64,000 nucleotides of DNA from Siphlonurus alternatus (Eukaryota > Arthropoda > Insecta > Ephemeroptera > Siphlonuridae), in assembly GCA_949825025.1 (NCBI GenBank), contig OX463778.1:15772171-15836170 (forward strand). Direction: 5' to 3'. Position numbers and translations under genes: made by a program. The first letter of the stretch is position 1, and every line of letters begins with the position of its first letter. Below the pieces are notes generated by a model. It was not told the DNA's origin and ran no database searches. It saw only the letters and a list, made by a program, of their open reading frames with translations. Shown here in pieces: positions 11,934 to 23,704 of the stretch.

Positions 11934-12148
11934 AGGTGCATTTCCATGGAGCGATGTCACGCGAGGCTTGGCGAGGCGAGAAAAGCGCACTTGCAGTAAA
12001 ACCGTATGGCGGCCATATTGGCGAGGAAAAATCACTGCGGGAAAGTGATTTTTCCTCGCCAATATAAGGGCTGCATACAATTTTACTGCAAGTGCGCTTT
12101 TCTCGCCCTTCCAAGCCTCGCGCGACATCGCTTCATGGAAAAGCGTCT
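11934..12148. mobile_element. 215-bp GC-rich hairpin MITE with TAA target duplication
   Basis: The ends AGGTGCATTTCCATGGAGCG and AGACGCTTTTCCATGAAGCG (the latter read on the minus strand) are flanked by TAA at 11931-11933 and 12149-12151. The arms pair across GCGAGGCTTGG, GAAAAGCGCACTTGCAGTAAAA and neighbouring sequence. A second, nearly perfect hairpin (12016-12037 with 12044-12065, core GGCGAGGAAAAATCACT) sits inside the left part. A 3-bp TWA duplication is typical of PIF/Harbinger elements, so I suggest a Harbinger-type MITE. The short frames in this segment are products of the palindrome. Confidence 0.85.
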
Positions 12149-12151
12149 TAA

Positions 12152-13208
12152 AGTAACAACTCTATAACCATGCAGAAGTCTGTTGAGAGGACACACTTCT
12201 TTCTATTCATGCTAGTCCTACGGTAGAATTAAAAGTGTCCAAAACTAGTTCAAGAACAATATTAATATATATTATGTGTGTATTAATGAATGCTTATTTA
12301 TGCATGATGTTTGTTGACTATTAAATTCCGTTGAACATCATAAACATTAAGAAGTTCAGACATAAATGTCGAATTTCATAGTAGATTCACAGAAATCAAA
12401 TTTTGTAATGTCTTTGGAACAAATTAAACAATAATGGAAATGTAGTAACAAATTATAAAATTGCACAAAAATGATACTATAGAGGGTGTTATAAAGAAAC
12501 AGGTCTGCCCCAGAATATTTGAAATAAGAAATTATGACCCCACACAATTTATTTGATAAGGTCCCTTTTATATTTTTGTGTGTAAGTATATTACATTCTA
12601 AGGCAACGATTTATGTAGTATGAATTCTTGATATCTTGATTTTAGATTGAGGCTACCCTGAGCTTTTGTCTAGTTTGAAAATGTCCATGGTTGTTTCTTC
12701 ATTAGCTAGCGAGAAGATGTGAAGCCAGCACACTTAGCGTTCAACAATAGACTAACGAGATTAATCAACAATGCCTTCAAAGCTGTACTGCAGTAAGATT
12801 GTTGGACTAAAATCTAGGACGTAGGTTCAAATGTGAGCAAATGATGAAATATCATCTGCAAGCTAGAAACTGTAAATGGCATATATCCTATGTATCCTAT
12901 GAGATTGTATAATTTAGATTGGTAATGATAAATTATTATAGTTTGAATTTTCAATTATTATAATTAAGTGAAGTGAAAACAATTCTAAAACTTTTTCAAT
13001 TTATTAAATTTATACACTTTATTAATGTTATTAGTTTCAATTATTTCTATTAATCATTATTATAGTCTAAAATTATAAGCAAAATGTTTTATTTTTCATT
13101 TAAAAATATTATAATATTATAATTAGAATTACAGTTCATGATAATGTTATATTTTATGGGAAATATAATCATTTAGAAAAAAGAAAAAAAAATGATTCAT
13201 TATGAGTC
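12152..13208. other. Non-genic stretch
   Basis: No supported feature. A weak B-box-like GTAGGTTCAAATG with a possible anticodon stem lies near 12800-12835 but lacks an A box, so it is not called. Confidence 0.55.
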
Positions 13209-13211
13209 ATT

Positions 13212-13354
13212 AAGGGGCATTCACAAAGCCTTAAGGCCACAATTAAGGCTCAATAATTTAAGACCAGAAATTTTGGGTCTAAAAAACACGTCTAAAATCA
13301 AGCTTTAAATTATCGAGCCTTAAATGTGGCCTTAAGACTTTGTGAATGCCCCTT
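13212..13354. mobile_element. Hairpin MITE, ATTCACAAAG family, copy 1
   Basis: AAGGGGCATTCACAAAG at the left and its mirror at the right enclose a 143-bp near-complete hairpin (inner blocks CTTAAGGCCACA, TTAAGGCTC and mirrors). ATT flanks both sides (13209-13211, 13355-13357). It shares the GATTCAC/ATTCAC(A/G)AAG end motif with the elements at 15.75, 17.16, 35.65, 61.48 and 63.76 kb. Confidence 0.85.
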
Positions 13355-13357
13355 ATT

Positions 13358-15193
13358 ATGACTAATTGGCAAATAAATTTAAATTTTTGTTATAATTATA
13401 ATATTATTTTAAAGTATATAAATACGTAAAAATAACAAAAAACGGCAGATCCATGTTAAATTTATTCTGTATTGAAATAATTGATGAGATAGCTATTGGA
13501 TATTTCAAAGTAAAAAATACTTTCAACCAATTTACAAAATTAGTATTGTTACACTATATTTTTTTTAAATCATTCAAAGTATGCATATAAATACACTTGT
13601 TACAATGCAACATTAATACTGAAAATTTCTTATGAATTATGAAACATTAAACATTACACCTTATTCCCGTATTTATTTTACATATATAGTTTGTGGCATG
13701 AGTAATACCAGAATTATACATATTATATGATATACAATGTATCAAAGTATTATATGGTATATGTATAGTATATGGTAATACTGCAAGAACTAAACTTCCA
13801 TCTGATGGTGGAACGAGGAACTAAACGAGGGCTGCAGACACATAATTTAATCCAGTGCAGTGTTACTTTATCTCTAAGCGCAGTAAATTCACAGCCTAAT
13901 GATGCGATGCATCTTCTACGACTTTACAGAGAAAAGCATCTTTGTATGAATATCTTCTACTTGGCAGTAACAGATTTTTGCATACAAAATATTTTTTTTC
14001 ATATAAATAATGGAATATTTTTCAATTCTATTATTTTATATTCATTGTTTATGTCATAATATAATGATATAAAATGATATTATGTATAATGTAATTCTTT
14101 AACAAAAGGTTTATTTTTCTTCATATATATGTTATATGACGTAATAATGATGTTATTTCATTTTATTATAAAATAGCAAATAAAAAAAGGTGAAATTTAC
14201 TGTATTATTATACCCTCATTTATTTTGTTGAAGTTTGCATTGGTGATATATTATTTATATAGTATATATGCAAGAGAATATACTGTTCAGTATTAGTATA
14301 TATTTATCTACGTATTTAATATGGGGGGTTCGTGCTGTTTGATAACATGTAGGGAGAAGAAAGAGGAGGGAGAGAGAGAGAAGGAGAGAGGGAGGGAGGG
14401 AGTGAGGGGGAGAGATTAATAATGTTCTTTTAATAGTGGAGTAGTGGAATAATTGAATGACGTTAATGCATGACTGATGCATTCAAATATATAATTGTAC
14501 ACAAACACATTCTCTCTCTTTGAATGTATTTAATTTGTGGCTTTTCTCTGAATTAAAACATGTATTCCAGCGTGAAACCATGTCAGCTTATATACCTGAC
14601 AAATGTACAAAACAAGATTTCCATGATAAAGTGAACGATTTGAAGTAATTAATTTAAGAGAACATGGCAAATAGAAATCGATGTTAAAAATAAATACTTT
14701 TTATTATAAAGAAAATTTTCGTTATATATAGTGATGTTAAAATGAACAAGAAAATATATGGAAAGTATTACGACCACTCTAAATAATAATTAGCACTCTC
14801 AAGTTTTGTTAACGACTATAATTAAAGACATAAAAAGACACGTTAATAAAAATTTAAAAGAAATATAATATAAAAAAAAGTAAGAAGAAGTTTTGTAGAC
14901 ATAAAATTATCGTTATCATTACTCTGGTGACGTCACTACATTGTAAATCAAGTCTGCAAGTTTGAGATAAAAACTCTGCATTTCAAATGTATATATCAAT
15001 TAAAAAAGAAGTGCTAGTGTAAAGTAAATAATACCTCCCTTCAACGAAATGAAAAGAAAAGTCTTAACTTGATTTATTTTATTTTTAAACTCTCTTTTAA
15101 GTAAAATATGAAAATTCTTTTTAACGTAATACTACACTTAATCTAATTGGTTTAAAACAGTAGAAGGATTGAAATTTCACTACATTTAGGCTA
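13358..15193. other. Non-genic AT-rich stretch
   Basis: AT-rich, with a GA-rich purine tract at about 14350-14415 and a TGACGTCA at 14928. The frames at 13772 (95 codons, plus) and 14255 (75 codons, minus) show no domain or codon signal. Confidence 0.55.
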
Positions 15194-15417
15194 CTCGCAG
15201 ACAGAATCGCATGATTTCGCAGCGTATGATAAAAAATTAAGAAACTATATATGTGATCAGGTATGCGCGCGCACACAGCTTCGCATGGTATCGTATGGTA
15301 TGACATCGTAAGTTTATCAGTATGACATCTTAAGTTTCTCATTTAGAACCGGTTCTAATTTTTTATCATATGAAGTCATACGATACCATACCATGCGATG
15401 CGAAATCCGTCTGCGAC
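15194..15417. mobile_element. Compound hairpin element (CTCGCAGAC ends)
   Basis: CTCGCAGACAGAATCGCATG at the left is matched by GTCGCAGACGGATTTCGCAT on the minus strand at the right, and both reach a shared TATGATAAAAAATTA block. Further blocks (GCATGGTATCGTATG and its mirror) pair inside the element. A perfect 16-bp palindrome TTAGAACCGGTTCTAA lies at 15343-15358. The arms have rearranged relative to one another. It is non-coding and inferred to be a decayed or complex MITE. Confidence 0.75.
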
Positions 15418-15751
15418 CCCCCTCAATCCGATATAACTTATACCTGTACTGACAGAATCATTTAAAACTTTCTCAATTCTAAATATATGATGCAGAGTAT
15501 CACATTGGCCATGCTTGACTGCAAAATGAGACGGTAATATTATTAATATTTGTACTATAATGATATATGTAGTAAAGGCTAGTATGCAAACGGAAGAAAT
15601 GCAGACCTGTTGTATCCGAGAGAGATAAGAGACGGAGAAAAATTGCAACTGTAATTATAGTTTCAAGCACTCCGCAGTTTAAAATGTTTATACCCCCCGT
15701 CAGTATCAAATATGTAATATAATAGCTCTAATAATAGAATAAAAATATAAA

Positions 15752-15894
15752 GGGCGAGATTCACGAAGCAATAAGCCAGGTTTCTAAACACGTTTAACTA
15801 TAGGTGGTTTAACACGTAAAACAGGTATAGTTAAAAGTGGTTAATAAGCTAAACATGGTTAGAAACCTGGCTAACTGCTTCGTGAATCGCACTC
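15752..15894. mobile_element. Hairpin MITE, ATTCACGAAG family, copy 2
   Basis: GGGCGAGATTCACGAAGC at the left mirrors GAGTGCGATTCACGAAGC at the right, both followed by (A/G)TTAGCCAGGTTTCTAA-like blocks. The centre contains GTTTAACACG and TAGTTAAAAGTGGTTAA. It is clearly the same family as the 17161 copy, with more mismatches. Confidence 0.85.
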
Positions 15895-17157
15895 ATAATA
15901 GCTTAAGGTATTTAATGCATCTTTAAAAAAACCCTCATTATTGTAAGCAACTTGAAGCACACAAGACTTTTAATTCTGGTTAGTAAGAATATGTTTTAAT
16001 TTAACTTGCATATATCTTATTATGAATAAGAGTTATTATTAAGTCCCCTAACAATTAATATACAAGATAAGATTTTACTGTAAGGAAATTGCCAACTTTT
16101 AAAAAAATAATAATAATTTATGGTATTTGAGAAGAATAAATATATAGTTGCTGATATTAATAAAGCTAAAATAGTTGTACGTATAGCTGTAGGGAGGAAT
16201 CGATCGGCAATTCCAGTCGCCTTTGAGACTGTAATAGCGTTACGAGTTGCAAATTGGCGTCAAGCATTCTGTGACTGTCTTAGCTTTTCACGGCTTTTAA
16301 AAAAAATTCTCTGTCGTGGAATTTAAGTCAATTATAGTAGCTCTCCCAATTAGAGTACACAAGTGGAGAAAAATGTCTTTGAATTTTTATTAATTAGACA
16401 CACAAAAAATCAGCACTTTTCACTGTAATTCTTTTATTTTTATTTCAGATGAGCAATTGAAACTAATATGAAAATTTCAGTGTCTCTTAAAAGTGTCTGT
16501 GCGGTACTTTTATTGTAATTTATAGCTTAATTTTATTATAATTTTTTATAATTTACGTACTTTATAATTGTTTGCCATGAAACCAACAAAATAATTTATT
16601 TGATAATTTCTTTTAAACTAAAGTAATTTAATTTTGTTTTTATTATAGTGTTACACTAAAACTAGCAAAAGTAATTAATAATTTTAATATATAATATACA
16701 ATATTAATATTATTAAAATATTTTGAAAACAAGAAATCATTAAATTTAAATTCACGTGTTTATCATGTCATTCCGTTTTTCATATTCACAATTTCCTCTT
16801 CAAATTTTGATGAAATTGAATTGAGTTTCAATCAATTACTTTATATAGAGCCCTTTTTTCGTTTATTTTAAAAAATAAGTTACAAAACTATAAAAACGGA
16901 ACTCATCAACGTTATTGAAGCGATGAAGGAATTGGTCAACACATTTGCTTGCGTAGGCTGTAGTAGGGGTGCCCAACCGTTAAATGGGGGTAACAGACGT
17001 CGGGGTGTGGACCCATGTGTCAATCAAGACTGTCTGACAGTTACTATCCATCCGTCACGCTACACTGTCAACAGTTTAAAGTTCTCACTGAAAACAAACA
17101 GAAGTGCAGCTCAAAAGAATGATTTTTTTCAATGAAATTCAAGAAGATGTAATATAT
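15895..17157. other. Non-genic stretch
   Basis: No supported feature. Two short frames (16120, 68 codons; 16923, 70 codons) lie in slightly less AT-rich patches, but neither resembles a protein family I know. Confidence 0.55.
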
Positions 17158-17160
17158 ATT

Positions 17161-17315
17161 GGGTGCGATTCACGAAGAAGTTAGCCAGGTTTCTAACAAC
17201 GTTTTAGCTTAACCACGTTTAGCTAAGGTGATTTAACACGTAAAACAGGTATAGTTAAACGTGGTTAAGCTAAAAATGGTTAGAAACCTGGCTAACTTCT
17301 TCGTGAATCGCACCC
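17161..17315. mobile_element. Hairpin MITE, ATTCACGAAG family, copy 3 (best preserved)
   Basis: The ends GGGTGCGATTCACGAAG are perfect mirrors, and the arms (AGTTAGCCAGGTTTCTAAC and onward) pair almost throughout the 155 bp. ATT flanks both sides (17158-17160, 17316-17318). GGG-type ends and a 3-bp duplication fit a PIF/Harbinger-like MITE, although ATT is not the usual TWA target. This is the best reference for the family in the window. Confidence 0.9.
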
Positions 17316-17354
17316 ATTAAATATATTTCTATTTTTTTCAGTCACTTTCCCGTT

Positions 17355-17505
17355 TGTCTAACCTGTAGACAGGAACGGAGGGCAGTCAGAAAAGCCCGCG
17401 TCTAGGTTGCCTGACAACCCTTAGGATGAGAAGAATACAGAGATTGGACTTTGAGGCTATTTTGATAGGAAAAAGTGGTGGATAGAATAATAAATTCACA
17501 ACTGC
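17355..17505 (-). repeat. SINE 3' fragment
   Basis: Read on the minus strand it contains TTTTTCCTATC, CTCATCCTAAGGGTTGTCAGG and GACTGCCCTC. These match, in the same order, the SINE piece at 34285-34525 (CTTTTCCTATCC, CTCATCTTAAGGATTGTCAGG, GACTGCCCTC). The upstream body and head are missing or too diverged to see. It is inferred to be a 5'-truncated copy. Confidence 0.6.
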
Positions 17506-19679
17506 CCTGGTAGTAAACTCCATGCATCTTTTAGGTTTCATTAAGAACTTATTTAATTTCTATTAACTTAATTGTGTTATAAAACAGACTTGCACCTATT
17601 AATAACAAATGCAATAATTGTTCTATTTTACAATATGTATAAAACAATGGAACATGCTGACTGAATCTTATGCTCAGCGTTCTGTTTCATGCAGCAATAA
17701 CAAGGGGTACACATTGATGGTCAGACCCTCTGGTGATCGATTGGTGGTCGTTGACATGTGGCCACAAATCACCACCGCATGACAAACCCACGCTTCTATT
17801 TGCATGTCGAGGGAGGGTAAGAGCTGTCGGTAATTGTCACATCACAGCTGTTGTAATAAAAGACGTAATGTAGCTTCATTGCTTTTTTTTTTGGTCGTCG
17901 TTGGAAAAATTTAAGCTAATAAAACTTTAATGAATGTGTTATTGCGTTGTAATCGAATGAAAGATAGCTAACATATATATTGCAATTATTTCATGGAAAA
18001 TTAATATATTTTTTTAAATAATAATTTAAAAGTAAGCAACATTTACTTTTTTTTAAATAACGTTTCTAGACAGCAATTTTTATTTTTAGATAGAGTTGAC
18101 AATATAATGTACCTTTCATAACTATATAAAATGTATATAAATTATAAATAGTGAATTTTTTTTTATATTTTATAAAATAGTAAGTTCAAAGAAAGGAGAA
18201 CATTTGCAGAAATATAATATCAATGTATCAGTCCGTATAACTAGTGTGGTGACAGGGAGAGGTTTTCGCCTTAATTTTAAAGAGGAAGAACCAGGTTCAG
18301 GTATCATAATTAAAAACGTTAATTAAAATGAAAGCAAAGATGTTCCGACCAAGCCACCAATGTAGTCGCTTTAGTGGCGGGGGGGGGGGGGGATGAAAAA
18401 GTGGTGAAAATACAAGGAGATTAGGGACGTTGCAAGGATGTGGAGAAATTAATATTTGATGCGATGTTGCGTGTGGAGTGGAGGGAGAATGGTTGCTGAG
18501 TGGTTAATAAAAGTTGACAAAAACAAGATAAATAAAGGCAAATTAATGTTAATTTTTGAGTATTTGCGTGCCATTCTTCGACTCGCCACTCATTTATTTG
18601 TATTATTATTTGTATAGTTTTAGATAATATTGCGTATTTTATTTGAACTAAATATAATATTATTACTAATAAATATATAGTGAAGATGTGTTATTTTGCT
18701 GTTGTGACTGTTTTATATTGGAGTGCACAAGGAATTATTTTTTTAACTGTTTTCTTGCAGTATTTTATGCACCATCTGTATGATAATATTCTAATTCTCT
18801 ATATTAATAATTTGAGCCCCTACCTTTAATGCTATTTTCTAAATTCCCAACTGCCCTTTAACTCCACCTTCCAGAGCATTTTACGCCACCACTCCGACAA
18901 CGCAGTTACTTTGTGACGTCACTCCAAGCAGCTCGCACGCCAACGTTAATTTAATTACCTGACGAACGTCTCCATGGTGCTCATTAAGTCCAGCCAATCA
19001 ACGAGATCACAAGAGCTTCTCCACCAATCACGTATCTCCTTTTGACTCTTAATTTATGAGCCTTTCGTGCCATAACACACACGATGTATATTTTAAGTAG
19101 CAAAAAAGCTTTTAAAATAGTATTGTACAAAAAAATTACATAAAAAAGTACAGAAATTAAAATGAAAGATAGTATTAGTTCTAGTTACATTTTCATAAAA
19201 AAAAGGCTTTAATTTAAATCTTTAATAATACTTTTTGTAAAGCAGTCATATAATTTCTGAGATACTAACTAAAATATAGTTAAAGTAAATGTTATTTTTG
19301 AAAGTAAAGAAATGTGCAGTGAAGCATATTAAAATTAACTTATGCAAATTACAAAGTTATAAAAGCTTATTTTTAATAACAAAAATTATAATGTACTAAA
19401 AAAACGTATTAAAATTATGATTTTTTTTTTTACTGAATGGAAAAAAAAAAGTAAATTCAGTTTTCACAAAACCTTTTAAAATGTTGTCAATTTTACTTGT
19501 GCAAAATTAAATGTTGAATAAAAAGTAATACTACAAACTATTCCTCAGAGTATTTTTTTCTTCTTTCTCTTACATGAACCCTCCTCTGTTGCAGGGTTAT
19601 CTAAGTGACTGAATTTAACTTCCAAGCTATTCATGGACCCGACCTAGCAATCAATAATTAGGATTTTTTGGGTCCCTTA
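17506..19679. other. Non-genic stretch with a G-run and a promoter-like patch
   Basis: Contains a G14 run at 18379-18392 and AT-rich DNA with no open frames of note. A less AT-rich patch at 18880-19040 with CRE and CCAAT motifs is listed separately. Confidence 0.55.
18890..19040. promoter_or_regulatory. Promoter-like patch: CRE plus two CCAAT boxes
   Basis: TGACGTCA at 18914-18921 is followed by CCAAT at 18994-18998 (in CAGCCAATCA) and 19024-19028 (in CACCAATCA). The patch is less AT-rich than its surroundings and outside any repeat I recognise. CRE and CCAAT together are common in animal promoters. No TATA box or downstream exon is evident, so this is only a candidate. Confidence 0.25.
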
Positions 19680-20095
19680 AAAACCGGGATAACCATGGTT
19701 ATGCATGGCATAGCAACCCATCCCAGCATTTACCTGCTTGCGACTGAGAGAGCCATGGAAAACTCAGTTAAAAAGGTCTGCAATTGATAGAGGATATCAT
19801 TATCTCCCAGTTGTACGAGTGGGTGTTCTTTAGAAACCACCATGTGGAAAAGTTTGACGGTGACTGGGATCGAACTCGCGACCATCCGTTTATATAGGAA
19901 TCGGATGCGAATTGTGTATAGTCCTTCAAGCGAGATTTTGACCATCAATATTGCCGGAAATGACGTATGTGCACTTCCGATTGCGGGCAATACCATGGCA
20001 ACCGGAAGCGGAAAATGTTAAAAATCGGCAATATCGATGTTCAAACTCTCGCTTGAAAGACTGCTATCACTGCGTCAAGTGCCCGTATTTGATAT
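19680..20095 (-). repeat. tRNA-headed SINE, split by an inserted hairpin
   Basis: On the minus strand the head begins near 20095 with CTTGACGCAGTGATAGC (A-box-like). It is interrupted by the hairpin element at 19920-20062 and resumes with ATCCGATTCC and GGTCGCGAGTTCGATCCC (B box). The body follows with GAGTTTTCCATGGCTCTCTC and AGCAGGTAAATGCTGGGATGG. The AAATGCTGGG block resembles the conserved body of widespread arthropod SINEs (from memory) and is echoed in the 5S-headed SINE nearby. The 3' end is approximate. The 88-codon minus frame at 19730-19996 is incidental. Confidence 0.65.
19920..20062. mobile_element. 143-bp hairpin MITE nested in a SINE head
   Basis: AGTCCTTCAAGCGAGATTTTG at the left mirrors AGTCTTTCAAGCGAGAGTTTG (minus strand) at the right. 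Both continue to (A/G)ATATTGCCG-like and CACTTCCG/CGCTTCCG blocks. It lies exactly between the A-box and B-box halves of the SINE head, so it inserted after the SINE. The target duplication is not clear. Confidence 0.8.
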
Positions 20096-21449
20096 GGCTC
20101 CAAAATTTGAACATTACAATCTTAATCAGATAAGATAAGAAATGTTTTATGGAAGTGAAAAACACGCACGAAGTTTCTTACAATTACCTGGGTCATAGAC
20201 TTGGAAATGACTTTATTTCAATTTGCCATGTTTTAATATAATGCAAATTCTTACTAATACAAAAAACATGTAACAAATATGGCAACGTTATACTATGATA
20301 ACATAGATCAGAATTATAAAATACACTTACTTACAATATTAAAAAGCCTTAACTTTTTCCTATGTAAGGTAGCGTTTAACATTTAATACAGTGCTTATCT
20401 TCTCTGCAGTAAACAGATAAAAAAAAGTACCACATGCAAGTTATTAAAAGAACTACAGCAAGCATGTGTTGTGTTCATGTTGATATGGAAAAAAACATGA
20501 CAAAGTTAAACCTGCTTACAAATATTGCATACATTACGATGAAAAAAAAAACTGCTAAAAGTATCTGTATGAAGATTAAACCATCGTACACTCGTGGGTA
20601 ACAAAATTGAGACACTCTCTCATTGGGTTAGTCTGCTGAACCAATCATGGCAAATATGTCTGTGCTGTGAATAGTTTTCGAATTGGACTTATTGTAATTA
20701 AAAACAAATTTAAACAAATTTCTTATACTACAACTCTACACTCCTATACATTAGCTAAAGTTATGTCAAAGTCATGTAACGCATTTCCCTATGATACATG
20801 TAAAATATTTACATGCCGATGACGTCACAAGGTTTTACCACAATTTTAGACATAAAGGTGTTAGTGGATTAAAAAAAAATGGGAATATATAACTTGAAAG
20901 TCCTCTATCCAAGTAAATAATAAAAAAAAATCATGCAGGTTGTCCATTAGAAAAAAATGATTTTTTTTTTATTAAACACCAACTAATTTAAAAATTATGT
21001 GGTTAAGATTTTAAACCATGTAGAATTAAAATTACGTTTCCACTGTATAAACAATTGGGTTGTACCTGGATATGGTGATCAGATTAAAGTTTAATTGGCT
21101 ACCACAATGCTAGTACAATGTAGCTAAATGGCTTTTGTTCTGGTCTCGTGTTCACCTCCCTCATCTCTCTACATCATGGACTTCCCTAACATACGCTCGC
21201 CAGCAAAATGAAACTGAAAAAATTATGTCTCCACATTCTCATCACAATAAAACATTTTAAAATTTTATATACTTGCTAGTATACAAGCACACTGTAATAT
21301 TTATAATATACGCTTAATGTCTTATGCAATTTGTTATTAAATTTAATTTTTGTCTCTATACACTGTGTACTAACTGATTGTACTGTATACAATATTGTAC
21401 TGTTTTTGGTCCACAGATCTCAAGTTAATTTATCAGGAAATTTTATCAA
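20096..21449. other. Non-genic stretch with a faint foldback remnant
   Basis: AT-rich, without frames. At 20815-20955 a TGACGTCA (20820) followed by AAAAAAAATGGGAATATATAA and CCTCTATCC resembles the inner right arm of the GAGTATTGACC family and may be a decayed half copy. Confidence 0.45.
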
Positions 21450-21766
21450 TGGTCAATCTACATGAAATTTTTGTTTGCAGGAATGAAAAGAGGGTACCAA
21501 ATTATACTACTCTGTTTTTTTCATATTTTTAGAGCCTGGGAAGTATTGCTGAAAAGTTAAGCAAAGTTCAGGTTTGAATTTACCAACCTTTTAGTCACAT
21601 CCTTTTGTTAAGAAATTAAGCCTATTGACTGAAGCCTCTCTGTATTTTCAATAAATATCTTAAAATAGTCCCCGGCCTCAAAAAAATCTGAAAAAAAATC
21701 AGAGTAGCATTATTTGGTACACCTTCTAAATGAAAAAAAAAAAAAAAAGTTGTACATGTCCATTGT
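21450..21766. mobile_element. Foldback element, GAGTATTGACC family, decayed copy
   Basis: Inner blocks TTTGCAGGAATGAAAAGAGG, AGAGCCTGGGAAGTATTGCT, CCCCGGCCTCAAAAAAATC and TGAAAAAAAATCAGAGTAGC align in order with the 45.4-kb copy, while the outer ends are badly decayed. The loop contains CAGGTTTGAATTTACC, the counterpart of the tRNA-type B box in the 45.4-kb copy. Confidence 0.75.
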
Positions 21767-21994
21767 GTTATTGTATGTACAGTATTGTTTGTTTGTACTT
21801 ATTCAATGTACAAAAGTATTAAACATGGTCATGAGAATGCTTTTGTGCTTTAATTTCACTGTTAATTTTCATGAATATTAGAAATGTAACTGAAATTGTG
21901 AAAAGCTAAAAATTATCGACACCTTCGGAAAGGCTAGTAAAAATAAAACGAAATCACGCTATTGAGTACGTAAAGGACCAAGAGATGGCATCGA

Positions 21995-22300
21995 CCGCTG
22001 AAATTTTGCCTCATTCTGCCGAGGATACGGCAATACTTATAGCATGATTTGGGATAATCACAAAAACAACAAAATAAAATTAAATGAAATACATCACTAA
22101 CGAAGTTCATTTTTTGTTATATATATTTATCCGAAAGTATTTGACAATTAATTATGGTGTTGTCATTTCTGTAAAATTATGCTGTGGCTGCTGACAGAGC
22201 ATTTACATGTTTTACAATGTTATACAGCCAATTTATCTTCGCCAGATGCACGTAGTTCCAGCTGTTACCACCAGATTCGCTACTAACTTTATGACGTCAA
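21995..22300. repeat. Dispersed ~305-bp repeat, copy 1
   Basis: From GAAATTTTGCCT to TGACGTCAAT this aligns collinearly with 43550-43829. Shared blocks include GAGGATACGGC/GAAGATACGGC, AATTATGGTGTTGTCATTTC, GACAGAGCATTTA/GTCAGAGTATTTA and ACTTTATGACGTCAAT/GCTTTATGACGTCAAT. It shows no inverted ends and no open frame. The nature of the element is unknown. Confidence 0.75.
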
Positions 22301-23704
22301 TAATATTATATATTTTTATATTAAAAATATTACACATGCATTTTTCGTATATATACTTACGGATATTGCATTTCAGATGTTATTAAGATTCATTTCATCA
22401 GATAGTAAAGTCTATAATAATCTTAAGTCTTTTAATACACTTAAGTTTCACTGACAAACTTTACTACTTTTGATTAACTGCGCCGCAGTTTAGATAAAAA
22501 AATAATTAAATTAGAATTGCATGTCCTGAAGGAGCTTTTAAAATGTGATACTTCACCACTGCATATAAAGTCACCTTGTCGTCGGACTGCTTGCAAAATA
22601 TAACAGTTTTATTTGCTTTTAACTCATCTCCTTTTGTTTCACGCTCTAGCATGCTTCTTTTCACACAATATAAGTGAGATTTCTTGTGTTAAAAGCGTAA
22701 ATTTCTACATTTAAATTACTTCTATTTGCTCTCTCCCTTCTTAAACTTTCTCTCTTCTTCTTAGGTATTTTCAATTAGTTTAGTCTTTTGTTTCATTTCA
22801 AGGCAAGTTTGTAATTCACAATTACTTATTTTATACAAGACTACGTGCACTGTACAATATACGTGATTCTGATGGTGTTTAAGGGAAGAATTTTCAGTGG
22901 TGATAAATGCTAAATGAATGGATTTAAATCATATAATAAGTAAAAGCATCGCTTTGTTTAATATTTATCATCTCTTTCTTGAAACTCTGTTGTATACAAG
23001 AAGATTATTTCTTATTGTGTTTGTATATTAAGTGAAAATAATAGAAAACTAAATAGAGAAATACAATAAAATAAATTAATTGTACTTTTGTGTACCAGTT
23101 AATTTAATCAGAATGATTTAAAGTAAATAAAATTTGATTCAAATAAATTCTGTTTGAATTTTCTAATTTATTTTATGCAGAAGTTTAAGAAATTTTAATT
23201 ATGAGGGTATTACACGATTATAAGATTTGTCTATATATGTTATAGTAAACAAATCATGTTGTGTAATACCCGCTTTAGTATATATAATTAATATATGTTT
23301 TTTTCTTAGAAAATTGAGGGTTTATAGCCGGAAGAGGATGCTACTTATTTTTGTTTCAAATATTAAATTTCCAAGCATGTTTGTATTTAGTATCAATTTT
23401 AAATTAAGGATGATCAGAAACTCCTTGAGGGAGAAAATGTTCAATTGTTGGACTAAAAGGAAACAACAAAGGAGAAAAATGAGCACCATGACTCTACAAA
23501 TTTACGATGTTTTGGTTCCTGGCTATATTTATACGAAAAAAGAAAAGCCACTGTGGTTATTGTTCTGCCAAGAAGTTGATGCCAGTTATTGCATTGAAGC
23601 AAACTTTGAAAAAAAATTGCCATGCTGTACTTACTACCACTGAAAATACGTTTTTTTTTCTTGTAGGAGAACATTTTCCTCACTTAAATTTTCTTAACTT
23701 TTTT
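22301..23704. other. Non-genic stretch
   Basis: AT-rich. The 138-codon plus frame at 23227-23643 is among the longest here but is lysine-, phenylalanine- and cysteine-rich in the way AT-rich chance frames are. It has no domain I can recognise and overlaps an opposite-strand frame, so it is not called as a gene. Confidence 0.55.

Noticed and set aside
11882..12128. Three overlapping frames with similar peptides on opposite strands
   Set aside because: The repeated peptide (MSREAW) comes from the two arms of the palindromic MITE, not from genes.
12780..12840. tRNA-like B box (GTAGGTTCAAATG)
   Set aside because: No convincing A box or acceptor stem.
23227..23643. 138-codon plus frame
   Set aside because: No recognisable domain, AT-noise composition, and opposing frames over the same bases; chance is the simpler reading.
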